Positions 1-8,758 are shown, numbered from the stretch's first letter. The stretch: 11,847 nt of DNA from Flavisolibacter sp. (GCA_013695175.1 JACDAZ010000020.1:1-11847); one strand, 5' to 3'. Notes: a model not told the origin generated them from the sequence alone. Made by a program: numbers and translations.

Positions 1-608
1 ATATTAGCCCATTGTTTAATAGCATCTTTTAAAGGAATGTTTTTAGGTAAAATGTTCCTTGCATCAGAAGTTTTAATTTCTATTTTAGGCAATAACAGGG
101 AAACATATAGTTTGGGAGCTGTAATTGAAATTACATCTAAAGGTTCTGTTGATCTTAAAAGTGTTATTCCCCCAAAAATTCCCGGTGCCACATTATCTGC
201 ATGCATGGCTCCCGAAGCTAGTTGTTCACCATACATGGCAAACTCTACCAATTTTTTTTGCGAAAAAATATTACCAAGCAAATAATTAGCGGCAACTATA
301 GAACCAGATGCTGAGGCAGCACTGGACCCTATTCCACTACCCGGCTTGATATTTTTTGTAATGGTAATTTCAAATCCAATGTTTTGATTTAATTCTTTTT
401 TCATCTGAAGTAAAGGTGCACCGGCAGTATTTTTTTCCGGGTCAACAGGGAGGGGGAAATTGTCAGATGAAATAATAATGATCTTATTTTCATCCAGCAA
501 TTTCATTGAAATTATATCAAACGGCTCCTTTATACACAAACCCAATACATCAAAACCACAAACAAGGTTAGCAACAGTTGCCGGGCAAGAAACTTTTACT
601 TCTTTCAT
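1..608 (-). CDS. thrB: Homoserine kinase, GHMP family (3' end outside window)
   Basis: This enzyme phosphorylates L-homoserine with ATP to O-phosphohomoserine, the step before threonine synthase, in the cytoplasm. About 202 N-terminal residues are visible; the C-terminal third or so lies beyond the left edge. The protein begins MKEVKVSCPATVANLVCGFD, matching the PAT-ANL-GFD start typical of homoserine kinases. The GHMP ATP-binding loop PGSGIGSSAAS is at residues 89-99, and HADNVAP at 136-142 matches the family's H-x-DNVAP segment. The ATG at 608 is the natural start: no Shine-Dalgarno is visible and the nearest upstream in-frame ATG runs straight into a stop. It is the first gene of its unit on this strand, divergent from the aldo/keto reductase. 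In relatives thrB often sits with thrA and thrC; here thrA is not directly upstream, and whatever follows is out of view. The family call is near certain. Confidence 0.95.
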   Translation of the reverse strand, partial: MKEVKVSCPATVANLVCGFDVLGLCIKEPFDIISMKLLDENKIIIISSDNFPLPVDPEKNTAGAPLLQMKKELNQNIGFEITITKNIKPGSGIGSSAASASGSIVAANYLLGNIFSQKKLVEFAMYGEQLASGAMHADNVAPGIFGGITLLRSTEPLDVISITAPKLYVSLLLPKIEIKTSDARNILPKNIPLKDAIKQWAN

Positions 609-660
609 TTAATTAATCGCAGTAGTTATTCATTAATTACGGCTTTAAATTAGTCATCTC

Positions 661-668
661 TACCTTTA
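661..668 (+). promoter_or_regulatory. Candidate -7 promoter box of the aldo/keto reductase gene
   Basis: TACCTTTA matches 5 of the 6 fixed bases of the Bacteroidota -7 consensus TAnnTTTG; only the last base differs. It starts 40 nt before the ATG at 701, which would leave a leader of roughly 25 nt. No clear TTTG -33 element is present at the usual distance upstream. The same box at nearly the same distance precedes four other genes in the window, which raises its credibility. Confidence 0.4.
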
Positions 669-700
669 CAAACTCAAATATCTTTAAAGCGAAAAGACAA

Positions 701-1708
701 ATGAATTATAGTCCCGATATAAAGCGATATGATAAAATGATTTTTCGCAGGTGCGGAAACAGTGGTCTTCAGCTTCCAGTTTTATCACTTGGCTTATGGC
801 ACAACTTCGGTGCTGTAGATGATTACCATAATTGTAAAGAAATAGTTTATACGGCTTTTGATCATGGCATTACCCATTTTGATCTTGCCAATAATTACGG
901 ACCACCGCCGGGGGAAGCAGAAATAACTTTTGGTAAAATCTTAAAAGAATCATTTCAATCGCACCGTGATGAATTAATTATATCCACTAAAGCTGGCTGG
1001 CAAATGTGGCCCGGACCTTATGGTGACTGGGGTTCCAAAAAATATTTGGTTGCCAGTTTAGATCAAAGCCTGAAAAGACTGGGGCTGGATTATGTGGATG
1101 TATATTATCATCACAGACCCGATCCTTCAACTCCCTTAGAAGAAACTATGGGAGCTTTAGATCAAATAGTGAGGCAGGGCAAAGCTTTATATGTTGGCAT
1201 TTCCAGTTACTCTGCCGATGAAACATCTAAAGCAATATCTGTTTTGGAATCATTTGGAACCAAACTTCTTATTCACCAACCAAAATATTCAATGCTTGAA
1301 AGATGGGTTGAAAATGGTTTGCTGGATGTTTTAGAAAAAAAAGGTATTGGCTGTATTACATTTTCTTCATTAGCCCAGGGAATCTTAACTAATAAATATT
1401 TAAAAGGAATTCCTGCTGATTCAAGAGTTGGACGAAACTTAGGAAATGGTGCTATTCAATCTGCTGATATATCGGAATCAACACTTAAGAAAGTAAAATT
1501 TTTAAATGATGTTGCTTTAAACAGAGGACAAACGTTGGCTCAAATGGCTATAGCATGGATATTAAAAGATAAACGTGTAACATCAGTAATTATAGGTGCC
1601 AGCAAAAAAGAACAGGTTAAAGAGCTTATAAGTACCATAGAAGAAAAGGAGTTTTCTAAAGATGAATTAGAGAAAATAGAAGGTATTCTTAAAGGGGCAA
1701 ACCAATAA
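701..1708 (+). CDS. Aldo/keto reductase, YghZ / L-glyceraldehyde-3-phosphate reductase type
   Basis: This is a cytoplasmic NADPH-dependent aldo/keto reductase of 335 residues. It resembles E. coli YghZ (Gpr), which reduces L-glyceraldehyde 3-phosphate and methylglyoxal, in length and in long stretches such as LSLGLWHNFG (28-37), FDLANNYGPPPG (60-71) and IISTKAGW (93-100). The catalytic tetrad can be placed at D61, Y66, K97 and H138. The cofactor phosphate-binding segment IIGASKKEQ is at 297-305. It forms a TIM barrel and has no signal peptide. The start at 701 gives the usual short N-terminal lead (..RYDKMIFRRCG) of this subfamily. It stands alone, divergent from thrB and 148 nt before the next gene. 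The exact substrate cannot be read from the sequence; carbonyl detoxification is the family expectation. Confidence 0.93.
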   Translation: MNYSPDIKRYDKMIFRRCGNSGLQLPVLSLGLWHNFGAVDDYHNCKEIVYTAFDHGITHFDLANNYGPPPGEAEITFGKILKESFQSHRDELIISTKAGWQMWPGPYGDWGSKKYLVASLDQSLKRLGLDYVDVYYHHRPDPSTPLEETMGALDQIVRQGKALYVGISSYSADETSKAISVLESFGTKLLIHQPKYSMLERWVENGLLDVLEKKGIGCITFSSLAQGILTNKYLKGIPADSRVGRNLGNGAIQSADISESTLKKVKFLNDVALNRGQTLAQMAIAWILKDKRVTSVIIGASKKEQVKELISTIEEKEFSKDELEKIEGILKGANQ

Positions 1709-1820
1709 CAGATGAGGAAGAAGAAGATGCTTATTAATTGGTTTTCAAATGATTATGCTTAAATAAAAGTGGGATGGCAGCCGTTTATAACTTTTGGCCT
1801 TCATTTTGCCGAAAAATATA

Positions 1821-1828
1821 TAGATTTA
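1821..1828 (+). promoter_or_regulatory. Weak candidate -7 box before the 69-residue gene
   Basis: TAGATTTA has 5 of the 6 fixed bases of TAnnTTTG and starts 36 nt before the ATG at 1857. TTTG strings occur upstream (1793-1796 and 1805-1808), but neither sits at the ideal spacing. The region is AT-rich, so chance is a real alternative; the position relative to the start codon is the main support. Confidence 0.25.
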
Positions 1829-1856
1829 AACTTTACTAACTATAAAATTAACCCAT

Positions 1857-2066
1857 ATGTCAGAGGATTTAAGACTTACAGCATATAATGTAAAAACTAA
1901 AGAAAAAGGTGTTCCTATCCAGGATGCCGTTGTAACAAAAACAGCAAAAGGCGCTTACATGGTTCAGGGACATGATGGCAAAGGAAACAAATTGACAACT
2001 TTATGTAATGAAGCTAAAGCAATGGCCGCTATCAATGCTGGTCTTGCTAAACGGGGTTGGGAATAA
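1857..2066 (+). CDS. Small conserved-looking protein of unknown function, 69 residues
   Basis: I do not recognise a named family. The protein begins MSEDLRLTAYNVKTKEKGVP, is lysine- and alanine-rich, and has no signal peptide, membrane segment or cysteine pair (one Cys, C50), so it should be cytoplasmic. The pattern suggests a short beta-rich N-terminal half: LTAYNVKT at 7-14, then AVVTKTAKGAYMVQGHDGKG at 24-43. An alanine-rich helix follows near 52-66 (NEAKAMAAINAGLAKRG). It is probably a real gene because it has a candidate promoter box 36 nt upstream, a clean ATG start, protein-like composition, and a strong intrinsic terminator starting 24 nt after its stop. It is a single-gene unit convergent with mfd. 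The GHDGKGNK stretch might suggest nucleic-acid or phosphate contact, but that is speculation. Confidence 0.75.
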   Translation: MSEDLRLTAYNVKTKEKGVPIQDAVVTKTAKGAYMVQGHDGKGNKLTTLCNEAKAMAAINAGLAKRGWE

Positions 2067-2089
2067 TCTTATTTTACAATATTCAAGAG

Positions 2090-2115
2090 GTGTAGCTTAG
2101 GCTGCACTTTTTTTT
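2090..2115 (+). terminator. Rho-independent terminator after the 69-residue gene
   Basis: A seven-pair stem, GTGTAGC with GCTGCAC (one G-T wobble), encloses a TTAG loop and is followed directly by eight T residues. The A/G-rich bases just upstream (2085-2089) could extend pairing into the T run. On the minus strand the wobble becomes a C-A mismatch and no T run follows the stem, so it should stop plus-strand transcripts only and not mfd. Confidence 0.85.
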
Positions 2116-2134
2116 AATCGCTATGTCTCATTGG

Positions 2135-5100
2135 TTAAACTTTTTCGATAGCATGAACAGCAACTTCTTTGTGCATACGTTGCAAAAATGTATGAACCTC
2201 CTGCATACTTTCAACAGGTTCTACTATCAACATAAAAACTTTTCCGGTTTGCTTTAGCCTGGCTTTATTTGTACCGGACTGCAGGTAGTCTATAATATTT
2301 TTAAAGACGTCGGATTCAAAGTAAGGAGAATCATGCTTATTAACAAAGAAGCAGCGCATTACCTGCTCTTTTATAACTAATTTTTCAAAACCTAAAGCTA
2401 CAGCCAGTTTGCGGCATCGTACGGTAATAAACAAATCCTGTACTTCTGGTGGAACAGGACCAAAACGATCTGCAAATTCTTCTTCCATTTTTAACAGCTC
2501 ATCTTCAGTTTCGCTATTGTCAAGGCGGGAATATAATGATAGCCGTTCTGTAATATTTTCAACATAACTGTCAGGAATCAATATTTCCAGATCTGTATCA
2601 ATGGTACAATCCTGTACAAAATCATCCTGCTTCGATATTTCCTCTTTGAACAGCTCTTTAAAATCTGTTCTCTTCAATTCGCGAATGGCTTCATCTAAAA
2701 TTTTCTGGTACATTTCAAAACCAATATCAGCCATGAAACCACTTTGTTCGCCTCCCAGCATATTTCCTGCGCCTCTTATATCAAGATCACGCATGGCTAT
2801 TTGAAATCCACTTCCCAACTCACTGTGTTGTTCCAATGTTTGCAATCTTTTTCTTGAATCATTAGGAAGTGTACTCATAGGCGGAGCCAATAAATAGCAA
2901 AAAGCTTTTCTATTACTTCTGCCTACCCTGCCTCTTAACTGGTGCAGATCACTTAACCCAAACTGGTGTGCATTATTTACAATAATCGTATTTACGTTCG
3001 GAATATCTACCCCACTTTCAACAATATTTGTACATACCAGCACATCATATTTTTTATCAATAAAATCCATGATCCTTTCTTCAAGCTCGTGACCTTCCAT
3101 TTGTCCATGGGCCCATCCTATACTTATGTCAGGGCATAAAGACTGCAATAGGGCAGCCATTTCAGGCAAACCTAAAATCCGGTTATGTATAAAGAAAATT
3201 TGTCCTCCCCGCTCTGTTTCAAAATAAATAGCATCACGTATAAAGTCCTGATTAAAAATCTTTACTTCAGTTTGTATAGGTTGCCTGTTGGGTGGTGGTG
3301 TGTTTATAATGGAAAGATCTCTGGCTCCCATCAAACTAAATTGCAGTGTACGCGGAATGGGAGTAGCAGTTAAGGTTAATGCATCCACATTTGTTCTGAG
3401 GGTTTTGATTTTTTCTTTATGCCCTACACCAAATTTTTGCTCTTCATCAATGATCAACAATCCAAGGTCTTTGAATTTTACATCCTTGCCCAGTAAAGCA
3501 TGTGTACCAATAATTATATCAACCTTACCTTCTTCCAGCTTTTTATATGTTTCTTTTCTTTCTTTAGCAGATTTAAACCTGTTTACATAATCAACCGTTA
3601 CGGGAAAATCTTTTAACCTGTCACTGAACGTTTTAAAATGTTGAAAAGCAAGGATGGTTGTAGGAACCAGTATTGCCGCCTGTTTTCCATCAACTACTGT
3701 TTTAAAAGCAGCCCTTACAGCCACTTCAGTTTTACCAAAACCTACATCACCACATACAAGGCGATCCATTGGTGACAGTGACTCCATATCTTTTTTTACA
3801 TCAGCAGTAGCTTTACTTTGATCGGGTGTGTCTTCATAAATAAATGATGCTTCCAGCTCTGTTTGCAAATAATTATCAGGGGTATGTCTAAAACCTTCCT
3901 GTGCTTTACGCTTTGCATAAAGTTTAATAAGATCAAAAGCTATTTCTTTTACTTTAGTTTTTGTCTTCTCCTTCAGTTTTGCCCATACTTCACTTCCTAA
4001 TTTATTTACTTTAGGTGGAGTTCCTTCCTTACCTGTGTATTTTGCAATTTTGTGAAGCGAGTTGATGTTAACATAAAGAATATCGCTGTCTTTATATATT
4101 ATCCTGACAGCTTCCTGTAGTCTTCCATTAACTTCTAATTTTTGTAACCCGCTATACATACCTACACCATGGTCTATATGGGTTACAAAATCGCCAGGTT
4201 GTAACTCCCTTAATGTGCGTAATGTGAGTGCTTTGTTTTTATTGTAGGCCTGTTTAACCTTATACTTATGGTATCGTTGAAAGATCTGGTGATCCGTATA
4301 ACAAACAATTTTTAATTCTTCATCAATAAATCCTTCATGAATAGAGCTTGCTATAGGATTGAAATGAATCTCTTCCTTCAGATCATTAAAAATGCTGTAT
4401 AACCGCTCCAATTGTCTTGGGTTTTCAGCAAATAAATTCAATTGAAAACCTTTAGCTGCCCAGCTTTTAAGATCTTTTATTAATAAATCAAACTGACGGT
4501 TAAAAGCAGGCTGTACTTTGGTTTCAAATTCAACCTCAAATAAAACTGACTGTGGGCGTTGAAATCCAAAATAAACCTGGTGGCGATTTTTTAATTCATC
4601 AAAAAAATCAGAAGCTTTTATAAAATCATTTTCAGTTACTTCTTTTTTCTCGAGATTATCTTCATCTTTTTCCTGAACCTTATTTTCATCACGCAACCGA
4701 AAAAAGATCTCAAGGTCTTCTTCGGCCGTTATTAATTTTTCTTTTGTTAGTTCTTCATCCTGTATCCAAATAACAGTATTGTCCGGTAGAAACTCCAGAA
4801 GAGATATTTTGTCTTCATCTACAAATTGAGTTTCCACGTTTGGAATAATGGAAACATGTAACAACCTTCTTTCGCTAAGCTGTGTTTCAGGATCTATAAT
4901 TCGTATAGAATCAACATCATCTCCAAAGAGTTCAATTCTATAGGGTTTTTCATTACCAAATGAGTATATATCTACAATACCGCCTCTTACAGCAAATTGA
5001 CCTGGCTCATAAACAAAATCTGTTCTTTCAAAACCATAATTTACCAATTGCTCATAAAGCTTAAAGGCATCCAGGGTATCGCCTGTTTTTATGGATATTA

Positions 5101-5542
5101 TATTTTCTGAAATCACTTTAGGAACGACCACTTTTTCAAAAAGGGCTTCAGGATAAGTAACTATTGCTCCTACCCGGTTTACAGCACCTGCAGAAAATTT
5201 AGTAAGTGCCTCTGTTCGCAACATGACGTGCGACGAATTAAGCAATTTATAATTCTTCCTGTTTTTAAATGATGCAGGAAAATAAAATACCTGAAGCGCA
5301 TGGGTAAGGTTCTCTAAAGTGTTGTGGAAATAGGCAGCCTCTTCAGGATCATTACAAACAAAAACATGATTTAATTGACTGCAGGAAGGATGCGCAAATA
5401 TGGTTGCTGCAACAAAACCTGAGGAACTTCCTTTTAAGTTTTTTGTATAAATACGTTGAGGTTGGGCAAGAGTTAACCTGTCAGCCAGTGTAAAAAGGCG
5501 GGATGATTTTTTATAACGCTCCAATAATTCACCAAGATTCAT
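2135..5542 (-). CDS. mfd: Transcription-repair coupling factor Mfd
   Basis: Mfd binds RNA polymerase stalled at DNA damage, pushes it off with ATP-driven translocation, and recruits UvrA for excision repair. From the start chosen here it is 1135 residues, in the usual range. Visible domains: a UvrB-like N-terminal part (GGIVDIYSFG, about 188-197); a charged, Lys/Glu/Asp-rich segment near 284-307; a CarD-like RNA-polymerase-interaction domain beginning about 445 (LQPGDFVTHIDHG); and the RecG-like translocase with Walker A GDVGFGKTE (598-606), DEEQ box (699-702), TLTATPIPR (723-731) and QLRGRVGR (868-875). The TRG region (909-935) and the C-terminal regulatory domain follow. The reading frame is open up to an ATG at 5635, but the extra 31 residues do not resemble Mfd. 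A TACCTTTG box at 5581-5574 would start transcription downstream of that ATG, so 5542 is preferred. No clear terminator follows the gene. Confidence 0.97.
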   Translation of the reverse strand: MNLGELLERYKKSSRLFTLADRLTLAQPQRIYTKNLKGSSSGFVAATIFAHPSCSQLNHVFVCNDPEEAAYFHNTLENLTHALQVFYFPASFKNRKNYKLLNSSHVMLRTEALTKFSAGAVNRVGAIVTYPEALFEKVVVPKVISENIISIKTGDTLDAFKLYEQLVNYGFERTDFVYEPGQFAVRGGIVDIYSFGNEKPYRIELFGDDVDSIRIIDPETQLSERRLLHVSIIPNVETQFVDEDKISLLEFLPDNTVIWIQDEELTKEKLITAEEDLEIFFRLRDENKVQEKDEDNLEKKEVTENDFIKASDFFDELKNRHQVYFGFQRPQSVLFEVEFETKVQPAFNRQFDLLIKDLKSWAAKGFQLNLFAENPRQLERLYSIFNDLKEEIHFNPIASSIHEGFIDEELKIVCYTDHQIFQRYHKYKVKQAYNKNKALTLRTLRELQPGDFVTHIDHGVGMYSGLQKLEVNGRLQEAVRIIYKDSDILYVNINSLHKIAKYTGKEGTPPKVNKLGSEVWAKLKEKTKTKVKEIAFDLIKLYAKRKAQEGFRHTPDNYLQTELEASFIYEDTPDQSKATADVKKDMESLSPMDRLVCGDVGFGKTEVAVRAAFKTVVDGKQAAILVPTTILAFQHFKTFSDRLKDFPVTVDYVNRFKSAKERKETYKKLEEGKVDIIIGTHALLGKDVKFKDLGLLIIDEEQKFGVGHKEKIKTLRTNVDALTLTATPIPRTLQFSLMGARDLSIINTPPPNRQPIQTEVKIFNQDFIRDAIYFETERGGQIFFIHNRILGLPEMAALLQSLCPDISIGWAHGQMEGHELEERIMDFIDKKYDVLVCTNIVESGVDIPNVNTIIVNNAHQFGLSDLHQLRGRVGRSNRKAFCYLLAPPMSTLPNDSRKRLQTLEQHSELGSGFQIAMRDLDIRGAGNMLGGEQSGFMADIGFEMYQKILDEAIRELKRTDFKELFKEEISKQDDFVQDCTIDTDLEILIPDSYVENITERLSLYSRLDNSETEDELLKMEEEFADRFGPVPPEVQDLFITVRCRKLAVALGFEKLVIKEQVMRCFFVNKHDSPYFESDVFKNIIDYLQSGTNKARLKQTGKVFMLIVEPVESMQEVHTFLQRMHKEVAVHAIEKV

Positions 5543-5573
5543 CAATACTTCTACTCCCTCTGAAACAGGTGCG

Positions 5574-5581
5574 CAAAGGTA
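5574..5581 (-). promoter_or_regulatory. Predicted -7 promoter box of mfd
   Basis: Read on the minus strand this is TACCTTTG, a perfect match to the Bacteroidota TAnnTTTG consensus. Its first base lies 39 nt before the ATG at 5542, leaving a leader of about 27 nt that includes a purine-rich AGAGGGAG stretch. The -33 position holds only a T-rich tract rather than a clear TTTG. The box lies inside the longer possible reading frame from 5635, which argues against that longer start. Confidence 0.55.
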
Positions 5582-5681
5582 GGTTAAACAGTTTTTTAAA
5601 ATAGTTAATAGTAAGTTGCTAATTGAATCTTCCAATAGCAGTTCTACGTATATTTATAATCAGAACTCAATACATAAATAA

Positions 5682-5689
5682 TATTTTTC
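5682..5689 (+). promoter_or_regulatory. Candidate -7 box before the secreted propeller gene
   Basis: TATTTTTC has 5 of the 6 fixed bases of TAnnTTTG and starts 38 nt before the ATG at 5720. It lies in a very AT-rich stretch, so a chance match is possible. If real, this promoter and that of mfd fire divergently from one short intergenic region. Confidence 0.3.
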
Positions 5690-5719
5690 ACCACATAAGG
5701 ATTTTAAAACTGCCCTAAG

Positions 5720-8713
5720 ATGAAACTTAAGCTATTTGGATCGTTTCTTTTGTTTGGAATTGTTATCTTATTTTTTTTATTTCTGCCCAAATCCGTACCT
5801 GCAATTGCTGAAAGTGAAGGTGAAGAGGATGAAAATAAAATGCAGGTAGAAAGGATGCTTTATGAATTTGACCTGGTAAAAGATCCATCAGGTAAAATTC
5901 CGGAAGGTATTCGTGAACAGGAGATGGCTTTGGCCAGATCAATGCCTGTAAAGGAAACTGAAATTTTTTCTACTAACAGCAGTTCCAGAACTTCAAACTT
6001 AAATACTTATTTACCTGCAGGACCAAACAATACCGGTGGTCGTACAAGGGCAATAGCTTATGATATTAATTATGCATCTACTAATGTAATTATTGCGGGA
6101 AGTGTAAGTGGTGGTATAATGCGTTCATCAAATGGAGGTACATCGTGGGCTTTAGTAACACCGCCTGAAGATGTACATAGTTTTACAGCAATTGCACAGG
6201 ATCCCAGACCGGGTTCACAAAATATATGGTATGCCGGCGGAGGAGAATATATTGGTAATTCAGCATCAGGTATTGGCGCCACCTACTTAGGTCACGGGTT
6301 ATGGAAATCAACAAACAATGGAGTTTCATGGACCAAATTAACCTTCGCCATTAATGATTTTCCCGGGAATGCACAGGGTAATGCATTAGAAGCTTTTGAT
6401 CATCCCTTTGATTTTGTACACCGCATTGCTGTTAATCCTACAAATGGTCATGTTTTTATTGCGGCACATAGAAGAGTGGTAAGAACTACAGATGGTGGAA
6501 ATTCATTTGAAGCCGTATTTGGTTCTAATGTTGCCTCAACGGCCTCAACAGGACAAAATGATGTAGCTATATCGAGTGACGGAAGAATATTTGTTGCCAT
6601 GAATGGTGGCAATCCCGATCAAAGTTTAAGAGGTGTTCATATTTCAACCTCAGGCAACAGAGGAACTTTTCAACGTATAGCAGGAGGCCAAACTTTGGGT
6701 GTTGATTCAATCCCTGACTGGAGGGCAAATTCGTATCCTATAACATCGTCGGAGCCAAAAAGAATCATTATGACTCTTGCGCCTTCCAATAACAAAATTG
6801 GATATATATTTTATGAAAATGGTTTAAGCCAGGCGCCGCCTGATTTAAAACCTGAGGGTGATTTATTTCGCTTTACGGATGAGACAAATTCATTTACGTG
6901 GAGTAACAGGTCTGCCAATATGCCTGATTTTCCGGGGGGCAACTTTACGGATATCGATCCGCTTGCACTCCAGGGAGGTTATAATATGGTTGTAAAAGTT
7001 CATCCCACCAATGTGGATATTGTTTTTGTGGGAGGTGTAAATCTTTACCGGTCAACAGATGGTTTTACATCCAATACAAATACTGCCTGGATCAATGGTT
7101 ACAGGCAATCTCCTTTAGATGCAGGATTATATATGCAAAACCAAAGTGGTGTTGTATCCAGGTTAAGTGAATTTGGACATCCCGATATTCATGAACTTGT
7201 TTTTAATCCTGCAAACAGCAATGAAGCTATTTGTGGTGATGATGGAGGTGTTAGAAGAACATCCAACATATTGGCCGGTGGTAACAATTGGCCTGTTCAT
7301 CCTGTTCAATGGAATTTTTTAATGAATTACCAAACAGTTCAATATTATTATGTAGCCATGGACCCGGATGCTGGCAGGAATATGTTTACAGGAGGTGCAC
7401 AGGATCATGGTACTTTGTTTAGAGATAAATTAGGTTATTTTGTACCGCTGGCAGATAGTAATAACCATGTAAGAATTTTTGGCGGCGATGGTACCTCAGT
7501 GGGCGTATCAAAACTAACTTCCGGAACACAATTTATTTATGCCGCCCCCCAATTTGGTGGTATAAGGCGAATTAGATTAGTACCCAGCTATCAAGCTGTT
7601 GATATCAGGCCCGAAAACCTTACCGGTTTTCCTGATGACCCCAGTTCGTTTGGAGAATTCGTTACCAGGTTTTCTTTAAACCCCGACAACACCGAAGATT
7701 TATATTATGCAAACTTTAACCGCTTGTTTCGTTCCGTAGCAGCTTCTAATGCTTCTCAAACCAATTTTACCGAACTAACAGGGGTTGGTCAGGCCATCAA
7801 CCCGGCGAGTCCTTCAGGAACTAATATAAGAATAAGGGCTATGGCATTTACAAGAGGCCCTTATAATAGCAGCCATGTCATGTATATTGGAACTACCCCT
7901 GTCTCAAATAGTTCAGGACAAATAGTAACCCCTGGAAAAATATTTCGTTTGAATGATCCACGCAATGCACTTCCTGCAACAGTTCCTGTTGATATTACAC
8001 CCACAGGGTCGCAGGGTAACATTCAGGATATAGCAGTAAATCCAAATAATGATGATGAAATATTAGCTATAGCAACAAATTATGGAGTTATCAGCATTTG
8101 GCATACTACCAATGCAAAATCAGCAGTACCTACATGGCGTAATGTGGAAGGTAATCTTGCCTTGCCCTCAATCCGCAGTTGTGTGATTGCTGTAAAAAAG
8201 GATGCGGCAAACCAACCAGTGACTGAATACTATGTTGGAACCTCTATTGGATTATACAGCACTACCAACATAAGCGGATCGCCAACATGGGTAAGAGAAG
8301 GCGGACAAACTTTAAATTATGCTGTTGTGGGTACAATGACATACAGGCCAGTTGATAATGTAATGCTGGTAGGTACACATGGTAACGGAATGTATTATAC
8401 TTATTTGGGTACGCCTAATTTTACCCCTATAAACACATCTATAAATCCAATAACTAACGATAGCAGGTTTATTACTTCAGTTTATCCTACAATAACTACA
8501 AATACTGTTTTTTATAGTATAGGAGATTTATTTACGATCAATAGATTAAGAATTGATGTTACAGGGTTAAATGGGCAGAGAGTTTATCAAAAAGAAAGTC
8601 CTTATCAGAATGGAAGAGTAGATTTAGGACATCTTCCTTCAGGTGCATACATTATATCAATATATAGCCTTGATGGAAAATACAGGCACATTCAAAAGGT
8701 GATTAAACGATAA
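5720..8713 (+). CDS. Secreted beta-propeller protein with Asp-box (BNR/sortilin-like) repeats and T9SS sorting tail
   Basis: This 997-residue protein is built for export through Sec and then the type IX system. Residues 1-30 form a signal peptide: basic start MKLKLFG, long hydrophobic core, likely cleavage after the AIA at 28-30. The body resembles VPS10/sortilin-like and BNR-repeat propellers. Asp-box-like turns are RSSNGGTSW (135-143), KSTNNGVSW (196-204), RTTDGGNSF (255-263) and RSTDG (444-448), with weaker copies near 795-806 and 847-857. A segment with VAMDPDAG (545-552), GGAQDHGT (558-565) and GGDGT (588-592) matches a pattern common in such propellers. The last 75 residues or so form the T9SS type A C-terminal domain (DVTGLNGQRVYQ, then LPSGAYIISIY), normally removed on secretion. 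It could be a glycan-binding or hydrolytic surface protein, but no catalytic set can be assigned and the substrate is unknown. The next gene follows after 45 nt and is probably co-transcribed. Confidence 0.88.
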   Translation: MKLKLFGSFLLFGIVILFFLFLPKSVPAIAESEGEEDENKMQVERMLYEFDLVKDPSGKIPEGIREQEMALARSMPVKETEIFSTNSSSRTSNLNTYLPAGPNNTGGRTRAIAYDINYASTNVIIAGSVSGGIMRSSNGGTSWALVTPPEDVHSFTAIAQDPRPGSQNIWYAGGGEYIGNSASGIGATYLGHGLWKSTNNGVSWTKLTFAINDFPGNAQGNALEAFDHPFDFVHRIAVNPTNGHVFIAAHRRVVRTTDGGNSFEAVFGSNVASTASTGQNDVAISSDGRIFVAMNGGNPDQSLRGVHISTSGNRGTFQRIAGGQTLGVDSIPDWRANSYPITSSEPKRIIMTLAPSNNKIGYIFYENGLSQAPPDLKPEGDLFRFTDETNSFTWSNRSANMPDFPGGNFTDIDPLALQGGYNMVVKVHPTNVDIVFVGGVNLYRSTDGFTSNTNTAWINGYRQSPLDAGLYMQNQSGVVSRLSEFGHPDIHELVFNPANSNEAICGDDGGVRRTSNILAGGNNWPVHPVQWNFLMNYQTVQYYYVAMDPDAGRNMFTGGAQDHGTLFRDKLGYFVPLADSNNHVRIFGGDGTSVGVSKLTSGTQFIYAAPQFGGIRRIRLVPSYQAVDIRPENLTGFPDDPSSFGEFVTRFSLNPDNTEDLYYANFNRLFRSVAASNASQTNFTELTGVGQAINPASPSGTNIRIRAMAFTRGPYNSSHVMYIGTTPVSNSSGQIVTPGKIFRLNDPRNALPATVPVDITPTGSQGNIQDIAVNPNNDDEILAIATNYGVISIWHTTNAKSAVPTWRNVEGNLALPSIRSCVIAVKKDAANQPVTEYYVGTSIGLYSTTNISGSPTWVREGGQTLNYAVVGTMTYRPVDNVMLVGTHGNGMYYTYLGTPNFTPINTSINPITNDSRFITSVYPTITTNTVFYSIGDLFTINRLRIDVTGLNGQRVYQKESPYQNGRVDLGHLPSGAYIISIYSLDGKYRHIQKVIKR

Positions 8714-8758
8714 GAATTAACAATAAGCATTTATACAAAAACTGAATAAAAGCATCTT

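Noticed and set aside
37..285. 82-codon plus-strand open frame inside thrB
   Set aside because: The minus strand carries clear GHMP kinase motifs through this stretch; the plus frame is a shadow.
609..660. Possible thrB promoter on the minus strand (TAATTTAA, about 44 nt upstream)
   Set aside because: Only 4 of the 6 fixed bases of TAnnTTTG match and the spacing is off; too weak to annotate.
1712..1762. 16-codon ORF (MRKKKMLINWFSNDYA) just after the aldo/keto reductase
   Set aside because: Too short and with no supporting signal; probably chance in AT-rich spacer.
3185..3590. Plus-strand frames of 62 and 100 codons inside mfd
   Set aside because: They are antisense to the conserved translocase motifs of Mfd and overlap each other; shadows.
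6070..6282. 70-codon minus-strand frame inside the propeller gene
   Set aside because: Shadow of the long secreted-protein gene, with no protein-family signal.
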